Source of the DNA: Pegea sp. RAD2-039
Taxonomy: Eukaryota; Chordata; Thaliacea; Salpida; Salpidae
Assembly (NCBI GenBank): GCA_034620365.1
Contig: JAQGEQ010000090.1
Coordinates: 186,001 to 250,000 of the forward strand
Length of the DNA: 64,000 nt
Direction of reading: 5' to 3'
Below are positions 1 through 11,673 of this stretch, piece by piece. The position numbers and the translations under genes were made by a program. Numbering within the stretch: the stretch's first letter is position 1; every line of letters begins with the position of its first letter. The notes beneath the pieces are model-generated. The model ran no database searches, was not told the origin of the DNA, and saw nothing but the letters and a program-made list of their open reading frames with translations.

Positions 1-1199
1 CAATGGAATTAAAATTCAGTTTTATTTATCTTAAAAATATTGAAATGTAAAAGTCTTCATATATCTTTAAATATTTGGAAACTTTCAATGAGTCTGTTAT
101 TAGCTCTTCAAACTGTTTAAAGATTAACTTTCTAATATCTTTATATTTCTAAGTTTCATTTGCAGTTTTTACAAATATTTTTGAAAACAATTCTTTAATT
201 TTAAGTATCTTTTTATTGTAACAGTAATTTTCATTCTCTGCTTATAAATCAATTTATTTCTTTTAATAACTTTAGCAACGGGATAAATTGTCAAAATAAT
301 CACTCAAAATGAAATAAAATAACAACAATTGTAATTTGATCTCATTTGACGTCTCCATAAAACGAAATTAACTTATTTTTAAGTCAGATTCAATTACTAT
401 AAAAAAATATCATAAAATACAAAAAACAGGAATTTTTATCACATAAATATTAGAAATTTGTTTCTTTTCAAAACTTATAATCACTATTGAAACTGCTTGT
501 TGAGGGTAATTCAAGAATAGAGTTCTAATCGAACTTTTTGTTAGTATCTTAGAATACTTAAAGAGTTTTTTGATCAGTTGCTATTCACTAAGAGTCATAT
601 ATACAGTTGGTTTTAACATCAGATAGATTTACTAAAGTACTTAAACGATCACAAGTGAGAAATGTTTAGTTTTCAAAATTCATAATCTGTATTTAGTGTT
701 GGATTTTGATGATATATTTTCTTGAAGTTTTTAAAAGTGAAGAAGATCAATTTGATTTCTTTTTAATAGAAGATTTAAAGATCGTTTTAAAGAAGTTGAA
801 AGAAATTGACAATTGTAGAACTATATCTCCTGAAAAGTAAAAGATTTTAAAGTAAAACTTCTTAATTAATTTCAGTTATTTTCATAATAATTTGACTTTT
901 CTAATTTTGTAAAAAAGACGTCTATTTTAAAAAAGAATCATAAAACATTTTTTATTCTACTTAAAACTATTTAAAAATTATAGTTTATCGATATTATAAA
1001 CTGTTTTAATCAATATTTCTGCTAAGGCTTGCAAAACAAAACAGTTATTTGCTCCCATTTTCAAAAACAACTCATTCATATCAATTATTTCAAAAAAAAA
1101 ATCTTTAAGTCAAATTACTTTTGATGGTTTGCTGTTGTTCTTAAACTTTTAAAAAGTTATAAACAACAAGTTGTAGAAAAACATTTGTGAAACCCTGAG
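1..1199. other. AT-rich intergenic DNA, no gene seen
   Basis: I see no open frame with coding character, no structural RNA and no repeat family here. The stretch consists of A/T runs with scattered short repeats. It ends where the sequence becomes richer in G+C ahead of lin-28. Confidence 0.6.
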
Positions 1200-2047
1200 C
1201 ATGCAGTAAACCTAAAACCGCCAGAAGGTTATATCGTCATCATCACGTGACATAGTCACTTCCTGTCTGAAGCAAGTGATGACGTCATTACGACTCATGG
1301 GTGAGATAGGAATCAATTTCAGATGATTAAAGAAAATCAATAAAATGAAATAATTAATAAAAAGTTGGAATCTTTTGATAAAAGTTTTTTTTTTCTAATT
1401 TGGGTCAAACAGATTCAAACTTTTCAATTTTTCGCTTTCATTTGACTCTTTTTTTCGTTTTTCTCTCTTATACATCGATGGTTGATGATTCAGCCGCCAC
1501 TCATTTCACCTTCAATTCGCTTAAAACTGTTTCAATTCTTCCAAATAGACAGTTTTGTAAATACTCAAAGTTTATCAACGTGTTTGATTCAGTGTTTACT
1601 ACGTCATCAGAAAGTCATGATGTATTTTGTTTTATTTTAGTTTAAGAAGAGAGTAGCTACATCAACAACGATTATAAATCAAATTATAAATCAGTCTTTT
1701 TACTGCTATCAGTAGTTAGCTAATGGGCAGTCAGTCACAGTTGAGTAAACACAAGTGAGTTGACCAATGAGAGAAAGGCTTAATGTTGCTAGTAAGCAAC
1801 AACAATCATATTATAATCAAACAGTTTTTTATAATATGCTGACATCATTGATAATCAGTAAGAGCGGTTTATTGTTCTTTTAACGTCATCACATAAACCC
1901 GCAGCGCTGTTTCATTCACAAAAAAGAGAGTCAAACTCACAAGATGGTATGACATCATAAGACGCGCGCGTTTTTTGCTCCTCTTTTTATCGATGACTCA
2001 TCACTTACAGAGTTAGTTTATAAAATGTCTTCTTTTAAGATCAAGGA
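1200..2047 (+). promoter_or_regulatory. Probable upstream regulatory region and leader of lin-28
   Basis: This stretch is less AT-rich than the DNA to its left and contains several CpG-bearing motifs. There is a CACGTG E-box at 1244-1249, a full palindromic CRE (TGACGTCA) at 1280-1287, and CRE-like half sites near 1600 and 1882. A GC-rich patch with repeated CG dinucleotides lies near 1961-1971. It ends at the lin-28 start codon. I saw no clear TATA box and cannot place the transcription start. A possible splice acceptor (ttacag, 2005-2010) lies 37 bases before the ATG, so part of this may be a 5' UTR intron or a trans-splice site. The short open frame at 1400-1645 is not supported as a gene. 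Confidence 0.4.
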
Positions 2048-2051
2048 ATGA
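2025..2051 (+). promoter_or_regulatory. Eight-codon upstream ORF overlapping the lin-28 start
   Basis: ATG at 2025 opens a frame of eight codons (MSSFKIKE). It ends with TGA at 2049-2051, which overlaps the lin-28 ATG at 2048-2050 as ATGA. If it is in the mature leader, ribosomes reading it would finish exactly at the lin-28 start, an arrangement suited to termination and reinitiation. Whether it is transcribed depends on where the 5' end lies. Confidence 0.4.
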
Positions 2052-4126
2052 GTGAAAACTTTGAAAAGGAGGATACCGGTAAGGACATTGATTCAAATGA
2101 TACCTCGGACCTGATCCAAGCTCTTGGTGATTAACCGTTTTTTATCATCTTTTGAAAATGAGGGAAATACTTTGAATCAAAATCTCTTGAAACCTCTTTG
2201 AGTCGACCCAAATACTGATGAGTTAAAACTCTCTTCTAGACTCTATCTTTTGATCTTCATCATCTGCTGCTCATCAATACGTTTTCTGATCTTCATCACT
2301 CCTAATTTATAATCTTCTGATCTTTTCAACCATTATCATCTAAACATTAGTTTAATTCTTCATCATCTGATCTTCATTTTATCTTTTGATCTAAATCACC
2401 TAAAGATCTAAGAATCGATCCTTAACCACGTGACTCTTTACAGGGAAATGCAAATGGTTCGATGTGCTCCGAGGATATGGATTCATCGCCCCGGATGACA
2501 CCAGTACCCCAGAATCATCTTCATCCACATCCGAAAAGCAATCTCTCAAATGCGATGTATTTGTCTATCAGGTAGGATTTCCTGCTCAATCGAGCGTAAC
2601 GACCGCCGCGAAACCATTGAAGCAGTGACGTCATACGTTGATTCCGTTTTCAACCAGTGACTAAAACTCGGACGCGTTACACTTGAGTGATTACAGAATC
2701 GCTGAAGCGCGATGAAGAATGTAAAGAATGTTTTGTGAGCGAGTGGGCGGGATAGTGGACCGCTAGTGGGCCTGGGGGTCAAGTAGACTGGTCAGTAATG
2801 ACCGGAAGAGGTTTTAATATCGATAAACATCAAGCAGATCTGCGATTTGATTGGTAGTCGGGAGCAATTGGATCAATCTTAAAGTGATTCAAATTAAAGA
2901 GTTTTGGATAAGTTTCTGTTAGAAGTTTTGATTGTAGAGATTCTTTCTGTTACTAATTCTTTCTGTTACTAACTCTTTCTGTTACTAATTCTTTCTGTTA
3001 CTAATTCTTTCTGTTACTAATTCTTTCTGTTACCAATTCTTTCTGTTACTAATTCTTTCTGTTACTAATTCCTTCTGTTACCAATTCTTTCTGTTACTAA
3101 TTCCTTCTGTTACTAATTCCGCTGTCTCAATTGTTTTTGTTTTTGAGATTGACTTGGGGTTTTTTTTTAATTCGAAAGCACTTGAAAGTAGAAGTAGTTT
3201 AATCAAATCGATTTTTTGAACTTAATTAAATTCAACAAACCAGGATTAGACCTCTTGATGATCTGATGACGTCATTGATGACGTCATTAAACACTCAAAA
3301 AACTTTCCCGCCACTGAGATTAGTGAAGCGTGACAATCACAGGGAATTGTTGTTGGAATTTCCAGTTTGCAGAAAAAACGAAGCCATCAAGCGAATATGA
3401 CGTCATCAAGCGCACATGACGTCATCACGTTTGTCTTTTGCCAACTCGAAATAAGTCACATAAAAGTTTGATCATCCAGATAAGAGGAAGATATGAGATT
3501 GAGAGCAAAGATGAAAGAGGTCTTCAGAAGAAGATAAAAATCTTTTTAAAAAATTAATTTTCTTTTTTTCTTTTTTTTTTAAATAATTTCTTTTCTTAAT
3601 AATTTGAAGCTTTTATTCGACTCTTGAATCAATTTAAACTTTCAACGAGCTTCAAAGAAACAGTGACGTCATCACCAATTCTCTTTCTGTAGTCAGCCAT
3701 TCAGATGTCAGGGTTCCGATTCCTTCGCGAAGGCGAACGCGTCCAAGTCTGGTACAAAAGGTCCCATCGTGGTCTTGAAGCTGCCAAAGTTTGTGGACCA
3801 GATGGTCAGGACTGTCAAGGAGCTGGAGCAAAGCAGAGAAAACGCAAGAGAAAACCTTACAGGTAGAGAACAAAATGGTCGATTTTAGATTTGGATTTTA
3901 AAACTTTTTGATTGACAGATGTTACAACTGCAACGAGCTTGGTCACCATGCGCGCGAGTGTACTGAAAGCCCGATGCCAAAACGCTGCCATAGATGCAAA
4001 TCAACCGAGCATTTATTTGCTATCTGCCCGCTTAGAAAACTCTCAAGCCCGCCAAATGGTTTAAAATCTTCCGATCAAGAAAAATCCCTGCCAGGAAGTC
4101 ATATAGAAATCTCCGATGAGTCATGA
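2048..4126 (+). CDS. lin-28: LIN-28 homologue (cold-shock domain plus two CCHC zinc knuckles)
   Basis: RNA-binding developmental timing factor; in other animals LIN28 binds let-7 precursors and blocks their maturation. Exons by phase-consistent GT-AG junctions: 2048-2078, 2444-2571, 3693-3862, 3919-4126, giving 178 residues (human LIN28A has 209). Residues about 11-88 form the cold-shock domain, with the RNP1-like GYGFIAP and RNP2-like DVFVYQ. A Ser-rich loop of about 20 residues between them is longer than usual. A basic stretch (KQRKRKRK, about 100-107) leads into two zinc knuckles: C111, C114, H119, C124 and C133, C136, H141, C146. This order of domains is diagnostic of LIN28. Intron 1 is 365 bases, intron 2 is 1,121 and intron 3 is 56. 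Intron 2 carries a minisatellite and several CRE octamers. Confidence 0.93.
2941..3120 (+). repeat. 16-bp minisatellite in lin-28 intron 2, about 11 copies
   Basis: A tandem array with period 16 (unit TTCTTTCTGTTACTAA) runs for about 180 bases. Unit variants are single C/T changes, for example TTACCAA for TTACTAA and TTCCTTC for TTCTTTC. The unit is pyrimidine-rich and contains CTAA, which resembles a branch point, so the array offers many possible branch or pyrimidine-tract sites inside the intron. Copy number is likely to vary between individuals. Confidence 0.95.
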
Positions 4127-4230
4127 TAGAAGATTTCTGACGTCATGTCTTCTCGTCTATTTTTTTTGACTCACAAGGATGTTGCTTCGGTACAAAAAAC
4201 GAAAAAATATTTTCGTATTTTTTGTTTATA

Positions 4231-4236
4231 AATAAA
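4231..4236 (+). terminator. Proximal poly(A) signal of lin-28
   Basis: AATAAA lies 105 bases after the lin-28 stop codon and is followed by a T-rich stretch at 4255-4285 that could act as a downstream element. Use of this site would give a short 3' UTR. A second AATAAA is at 4664-4669. Confidence 0.6.
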
Positions 4237-4325
4237 CGCTGTAAATATTTTGTTCTTTTTTTTTTGCGATTTTTTCTACTTTTTTTACTGATTTTTTAAA
4301 GGAATCAGTTTGAATATATTAACAT

Positions 4326-4333
4326 CTACCTCA
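4326..4333 (+). promoter_or_regulatory. Perfect 8-mer let-7 seed match in the distal lin-28 3' UTR
   Basis: CTACCTCA is the complement of let-7 positions 1-8 (UGAGGUAG). It lies 200 bases after the lin-28 stop. let-7 sites in lin-28 3' UTRs are known in nematodes and vertebrates and form a feedback loop with LIN-28 block of let-7 maturation. Here the site lies between the AATAAA at 4231 and the one at 4664, so only the longer transcript would carry it. I see no strong extra pairing to the let-7 3' half. Confidence 0.65.
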
Positions 4334-7300
4334 AAAGTGCCCTAAAAGGCCGGCTATTAATTGCATACTCAAATCTTGGGGATATGTTTTTCATGTTAAT
4401 CTATTTCTTTGTGCTTTCTGATTCAATTTATTGTAGATACCAAAGTTGTTTTCCAAAAATCTTTGTATGCCAAATACAGGTCTACTTTCTATCCATTTTT
4501 GTAGATTTTTTATGCTTTAAAACATTTATTTTTAGCTTTTTGTAACTATTGCTACCAGTAATTGATATTACGTTTGTTTGTGTAATTAAACAAAATACTA
4601 AGATAGCCATTTTCGACTGTTTATGAATTACTAAAAAGTCCATTTTTGAATGTAAATCATCAAAATAAATCGAAATTTAAAGCATGTTACTTTTGTTAAT
4701 AATTTATAAAAATAGCAGTTACGTTAGAATCAGAATTATTTAGTTATGCTTTTTAGAAATTAACTATTTATATTTAAGTTGCTATTTAGTATACAGTATG
4801 AAAAATTTATACAAAAAGCTTTTTTTTTGGGGATTTTTTCTATCACCCACAAATTATTTATAAAAAGTTTTTTACTTTTGATAGAAGTGTAAATTTAATA
4901 TTTCTGTTTTTTAGTTGAACTAATCATCATAAAAATCAGTTAAATTACAAGGTTTGTAAAAGTAGTTTAAAAAGTTTTTCGTTTTTGAGTTTTTATTTTA
5001 ATTATAAAAAAAATAAGTACTTCAATTAAAAAGTATAAAATTTAATGAAAATTGAAACAGTTTTTTCACTCTAAAAAACTCTAATTGATAATGAGCTACT
5101 TTTGTAAAAAGGAGTCAAATTTACAAATAAAATTACAAGTTCTATTATTAGTGAAATTTCAAACCAATTTCAAATAAAAAAATTTTAAATGCGTTATTAG
5201 AATTAAATAAATAATTTTTAGTTTATTAATTTTGTTTTTCTAAGTCACTAACTAATTACACAAGAAAGTGAGAAAGTTTTAATCTAAAGAGAGATGATAG
5301 ATAGAATAAAACAAAACTTAATATCTCAATCAAACAATCTATACTTCCAACATCTTCTATTTCTGTAAACTATTTTCTTTTTTGCTATTTTAAAAGAAAA
5401 CAACTTGGTTCTTTTTTGATATTAGCTCTCATAGTGCTTGTCCATCTCCAAGCTTTTATCATAAATTTTATCATCAATCTTATATTTTGATTGAAATTCC
5501 ATACCTTAATACATTTGACTTTTGTTAAAGTCCTCAGCTATTGGTTGATTTCAAAAGCGTTCCTAACAGTCAATTGTGGGACTTTTATCATCTAGAAGAG
5601 TCAATAAAATATAAAATCAAGAAGTTTTATAAAGATTAGAAATTAAATTTGTAAATATTTGATATTAAAAGGTCTGGTCAGTTATTCTTCTACTCTTCAG
5701 GCCCGATGATCAGTGAAACAATCCAGTTTATTTGGGACAGTGGCCTTAAAGTCATCAGATTGTTTAAGTTCTATTTGAACATTTGCCAGGACTGATGAGA
5801 AACATTTATTTTCAAGCTAATAGTTGTGAAGATTAAACTTACTTTTTAAAGATTTCTTCTCTGATGATAATGTTAGGAAGTAGATGACAAATACTCGATG
5901 AAATAATTTGTTTAAAAACATACCTCAGTCATCATCATCTGTACATCACTTGTGATATCTGTTGTCGCGTCTACTTTCAAATTAAGTCTTTCACGGAGTC
6001 TTTACTCATCCTATTCTGCATTTTTTAAAAGTGCTAATGACAAAGAAACTATTTCAAATAATTAGGAATATAAAACTTTCTCTATCGATTTTGGGTGAGT
6101 AATTTCCTATTGCAATAACAAACACTCACTACATGACTTTGAAAATAAATTATATACTTAAACATTAAACAGCTAATTTGGCTTTGCTTTACTTGTTACT
6201 TTTTTATTTTGAATAGAATTTATCAAAATTTGCATTTAAACAGCTGTTTGCTTAAAATGTCAACCGCGAGTTTAATTTCTATACTATTTAGAACTGAAGT
6301 AAATTTAAACCTTAACTATTCATCATTATATGTAAAATTTGTTTTCAGTATTTTTTAATCTTGCTCTGTATACCTGATAAAAGTAACTTTTATTTACTTT
6401 ACTTAATATCGTGGCATACAAGTTAATATATTTTAAACCAGACACCTTGAAATGTCATTATGCGGCGGGCATCGCATACATTTTCAAATTTTTTTTGGAC
6501 TTTATTTTATAAAACTAGTTTATTCGCATTTTCCTTTATTGTTATTTGAATATTGTCTAATCTTTTAAATTCTTTGATTTTTGATAACTGACTATTAGCA
6601 GATTATAAATCAACTCATTAAAAGTTTTCGTTAAGAAGCTTTAATTGTTAGAGTTAAACCAACAAAAGCTATATGCAACAAATAATGTTTACCAATATTT
6701 ACCAATCAGTAGTAATATATTTATTTACTTATCTTTAAACATACACTATTCATTTAGCTATACAATAAGTAATGAAATATTTTATTTATTAAGAAATATT
6801 TTTGCTCAATACAAGCATGACTTGAAGAAAACATGTTTAATGAACATATATTTTACAGAAAGCTTTTTAATTAAATATACAAAAAAGTATGAATTCATTT
6901 CCTTAGTAAAGCGATTTATTTCGATATCAATTCATTTTCATTTTAAAATTGCTTTTTTTTATGATTTGCGAAATTTTAGCTTTTAAATACCGAGCCTTAA
7001 AAGTAGCTGTTTTAAAATTTACTCTAGCCAATTTTGTTTCCTCTTTTTTAATCATTTTGAAACCAAAACAAAACATTTTCTCACAAATTTCTTTCCTCCA
7101 TACACTTTCAAGCATTTCAGTAACTTTTTCATAAAGTTTCTTTGATATTTATCTTATATCTCAGTAAATGTAATTATTTATAAAAGTAGATTTAATATTA
7201 AAAATGTTTATTAGTTATTTAATTTTCTAAATTTTCTGTGTAATTGATTGTTAATATTTATAATAAGCATTTAATAAGTAAAAAATAAATAAATTTATTG

Positions 7301-9196
7301 GTGCTTTATTGTTTTCGTTTAAATTATAAATAAATTGAATATTAAAATGAGCTGAGAGATGAATAATTTTATTATTTTATTGTTTTCTTTTTAGCATGAG
7401 TCATCAACATGTTACTTTATTAGAATTGTCAAATTCTTTTTTTTAATGAAATAACACATGGCTTCAAATAAAAACTCCTCAAATGAAAATTTTTTAAGTA
7501 TTTTTAATAAATTTGCTAAATTTAAAGAATTCTTAAAAGTCCTTAGTTAAGTAAACAAATGAATTATCATGATTTTATTATAATTATTTACAGTTTATGA
7601 TTAATAATACTTATAAATTAAGTACACTAGGCAAATTATAATATTTAATTTCATATATGCTTCAATTAATTTGGACAAATTTCTTTAGATTTAATAATAT
7701 TTGGTTTCTTATGCAATCAATAAATTTACTAAAACTTAATTTTTTTAGTTTTGATAAGGCAAAAAGGTAAAGATTTTCTTTAAAGGTTATTATAATTATT
7801 AATTTATCATTTAGCTTTATAATTTTATGATCAGTAAAATTTCTGCTAACTTAGATTTAAGCAAAACAAAGTTTTCATAATGATAAATATTATTTTTAGA
7901 CTCTATTAGTTTATGTTTTCCAAATATTTCAATGAAATAATATACTTTGAAAAGTTTTTATTTACATTTTTATATTTCTCATAAAATTATTACAATTTTT
8001 TTATTTTAATTAATAATAGCAGTACAAAAAGTATATAAATATGTAAATAGATATAAACGAAATTAAATAGTTTATAAAATAATATAAAAACTATTTTAAA
8101 CTTTAATAAATTTTAGATACTATTTTAGAATTATTTTTTGAGCTTTACTTGAAAAGTTTTTCAAGTTATTCCATTTTAGATAATTAGTTGTTTTTGTATT
8201 TTTGTTACAAGTATTTTTTCCAAAATGTTTGAAAGATTAAATGTTTTTAATTTCTTTCATAATCTTATTCTAGATTTATTTTGTGTTTCATATTTTTAAA
8301 CATAAACATTTTTTTAGAGAATTTTTAGTGTTTATTTTCAATAAAAAAGTATGATATAACATAAAAAAAACAAATTCTTACTTTTGATTATGCAGTTATT
8401 TCATATTTTAACGTTTTAATTCTTAAGTTTTGAAATGTAAAAAGATTTATTGTATATGTTCATTTAACTGACTGAATTATTGCTCACTTAAACAAACAGA
8501 GTTTAAACAAACAAGTTGAAAAGTGAGAACAAAAAATAAAAGATTGAATGTTAGCTTACCAATAGTCGATAATATTGTAGATCAAAACGTTGAATTTTTT
8601 TCTATAAATTGACTTCTTTAAATTTTTTAAATTATTTGTCAAATTATTATATCCAAAAGAAAGTATGCTAATTTTTTATGAACACTTAAGCTAACTACTT
8701 AATAATTTTTAGCATCAATTTATTGACTAATTTCAATTTTATTTAAAAATCTTTTAAATTAGAAAAAGGTTTTTAAAACTTAACAATTATTTTGAATTAT
8801 AAAGAAAAAAGTTGTTTTGTGTATGTTAGTTTAATTTACAATATTTTGAAAGTGGTAGTTATAAGATTTATATTTCTTAATATTATAATATTAGAAATGC
8901 ATTTTATGTTTAAAAAGATATAAAGTTTATTCTTTCATGAAATAATATCATTTTATGTCAGTTTATTTATTGTTTTAGCAAATTATAATTCTTAAGATAA
9001 TTTAAGATGTTTATAAAACTTTGTAATTTCATTTTTAAACAGCTCACAGATTTAGTTTGCTTCAAGCTATGAAGATCTTTTTTTTATTTTTATAGATTTT
9101 ATTTTTTTAGGATTGCTTCTCTAATTGTGTGACAAAATTTTACTTACCTATGTATTAAACCTGAAACTTTTTATTTGAATTTGTGTTTGTTCCACC
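4334..9196. other. Intergenic AT-rich DNA, about 4.9 kb
   Basis: The first few hundred bases probably belong to the distal lin-28 3' UTR, with an AATAAA at 4664-4669. Beyond that I see only AT-rich, low-complexity sequence. Open frames at 6645-6986 and 6927-7134 overlap on both strands and have no recognisable domain or coding bias. I see no structural RNA and no mobile element I can name. Confidence 0.5.
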
Positions 9197-11394
9197 ATGC
9201 AAAATATGTAAGTTATATTAACAGTTTTAAAAGCTGAATACAACAAATATGTTTCTGATACAGACAGCATACAAAAGTTGGAGACAATGAAGTGCTACTT
9301 AGTACGGAGTTCACATTGTATCCCAAAAATAAACTTGCTTTAGTCCAATTAACAAATCATTCAATCTGTATCAACAGTCATTCAAGGATTGAAAAAATAG
9401 AACTGAATGATGTAATTGGTAAATGATTTGATTTCTATCTCACAAAACACAAGTGAAAGTTAATTTTGATATAAACAGGTTGTCATATTTTGGAAGGTAA
9501 CAAAACAACATCGTCAAAATTATTTATTTGTATATTTTATTATCCTATGCAAAAAAGATTATTCCAAGGTACCAGTAGATATAGATATACAAGGTAAATA
9601 TTTGTTTGGTTATCATTCACAAACATTTACAAGAACCCCTTTCATATTATAATATAATTTGTAGTTTTATTTTGAGATGTTATTAAACACCTTTAGATAA
9701 TTTTATTTAATCATTTTCACTTTCTAAACTTTTTTTTTGACCTAAAAGTTTATTTGTTGAATTATTTCCTAGGTCACTTGGTATTGAGGACAGTTTTCAA
9801 TCTAAAGATGGAAGAACAACTGCTGAAGTTTGGAAAAAAGTCATTAAACTGATAATTAGTGGCAGAAAAATGACAACAGCTGATAGTAAGTTTCTTTTTA
9901 CTGTTTCAAATATTCACCAGATTACTCTCAATTTGATTTCTGTGTTTATATCTCCTAAAAATCAACAAACCCACATACTGTCGCTAACAAAATATTCAAA
10001 CAAATGATAGTCGCTAATCTGGACGAATTGGAGACGCCGACCCGCAATTACCTCGTCTATGTCAACCCGTTTAGTGGTTCTGGGAAAGCGATCCGGATGT
10101 ATAAGAGCTACCTCCGTAAAGTCCTAGCTGAAGCTGAGATCACTCACAAATGCATCCAAACCGGTTTGTCATCACCTCTACTAGTCTCATCACTAACATC
10201 ATCTTCTCAGAACATGCTGGTCACGCACGTGATGACGTCAAACAAGTCGCGCTTCAAGATTACGATGGAATTGTGATTGTGTCTGGAGATGGATTGGTAC
10301 ATGAGGTGAGTCCTCATCATCTGGAATTTGTTTAAAATGTCCTTGTAGATCATCAATGGGCTGATGGATCGGCAAGACTGCGAAGAGGCAATCAAGACAC
10401 CTATTGGAGTTGTTCCCGGAGGTTCTGGGAACGCTCTAGCAGCTGCAATCATCTACGCATCTTTCAGGTAATTCAAACTTCCAACTTATTGTCTGCTGAT
10501 TGGTTGATAAATGGATGACGTCACTAACCTGTCTACAAGGTGAATATTGATAAAATCGCCCAATCACAGCCTTCAATTCTGCACTTTTACTGATCACGTG
10601 ACTTGCTTTAATTTCTGGTTTCCATGTCAACCGCGATTACTCGCTACTCTTTACGCCCTTTAGTTGCATTTCTGTTGCTCTGAAATCTTCTATTGTTAAA
10701 CAGGAAACACCCAATACCGTTCATGTCTCCCTACCTGTCCATATTTGAAGTGGTCCGCGGCAGAGCTGTTGGTTTGGACCTGATGAAGGTTCAAGTTGCC
10801 AATGATGGGCCAAATGTTATTACCAGATATGGCATCTTAGGACTTGTTCATGGGATTATCTCTGACGTTGACATAGAAGGGGAAAATCTGCGGTTTTTAG
10901 GGGGCCCTGTTCGAAACACAATCCTTGGGTTGCTACGGACTCTGTTGCTACGAAGATATCAAGTCCAAATCTCTTATCTACCCACCACTGATGACGTCAT
11001 AGTGCCATCATTGAATGAACCAACCACAAAAGCTTGGAGAAGAGTGAAAGATGACAGTTTCATCAGTATCTCAGCACTTTTACTAAGTCATGTTGGTCAG
11101 AAAGAGATGATGCATGCTAATGAACAACTTTCTACTGGTTCTATAAAACTCACTTTACTTAATTCTGATTTATCTGCCAGCCAAATGTTAAATGTATGGA
11201 ATCAAATTGGAACTGAAACTGGAATCGTCAATGAATCATTCAATTCTGTATCAATTATTAAATGTTCAGCTGTCAGAATCTCTCCTATAACTCCTTATTC
11301 TAAGATTCTAACTCTAGATGGTGAAAGGATACCTTATCGACCAGTACAATGCAGTATCCTGCCTTCTGCTGCTAGAGTTTTAGCAACAGCATAA
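9197..11394 (+). CDS. Sphingosine kinase, form A (shared catalytic half plus intronless module A)
   Basis: Phosphorylates sphingosine to sphingosine 1-phosphate. Exons: 9197-9207, 9264-9418, 9479-9593, 9773-9885, 10011-10163, 10211-10305, 10349-10467, 10704-11394; 483 residues. All phases agree. The ATG sits in CCACCATGC. The N-terminal region (DVIGCHILEG, YYPMQKR) resembles the lead-in of animal sphingosine kinases. The catalytic domain shows the family motifs VNPFSGSGKA (about 149-158), SGDGLVHE (207-214) and PGGSGNALAA (237-246). The C-terminal half from residue 254 keeps the sphingosine-contacting DVD motif (GIISDVDIEGE) and ends with LTLDGERI, matching the FAVDGEL region of the human enzymes. 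The C-terminal exon has no introns and is more diverged than module B. AATAAA motifs at 11570 and 11574 close this form. The first exon (3.7 codons) is the least certain. Confidence 0.88.
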
Positions 11395-11673
11395 GAGTTT
11401 TTAGATTTTTTTTACAATTGAGTCTTTGATCCATCTGATGGATTTATATTTGCACTTTCAAATCCAAATTATTCTAACTTTTATCTGCTTGTTATTTATT
11501 ATTATGTCTGTTTAGTTAATTTCCATATTTATCTTTAGAAGTAGAACCGAATTTTCTGTCGCTTTCCGAAATAAATAAAACTTTTTTCATCAATCTCAAA
11601 ATTGCGATTTATTTAAATGAAGCAAGCTGCATCTTTTAGTTAGAGATGACACAAGACATTATTGACTTTCTAG

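Noticed and set aside
1400-1645. Open frame of 81 codons upstream of lin-28
   Set aside because: It has no recognisable domain and no good start. It lies in a region rich in regulatory motifs and T runs.
2546-2782. Minus-strand frame over lin-28 exon 2 and intron 2
   Set aside because: It overlaps the well-supported cold-shock domain exon on the other strand and has no domain of its own.
6645-7134. Overlapping open frames on both strands
   Set aside because: Composition follows the AT-rich background (Ile, Tyr, Phe, Asn, Lys), with no motif, splice partners or repeat.
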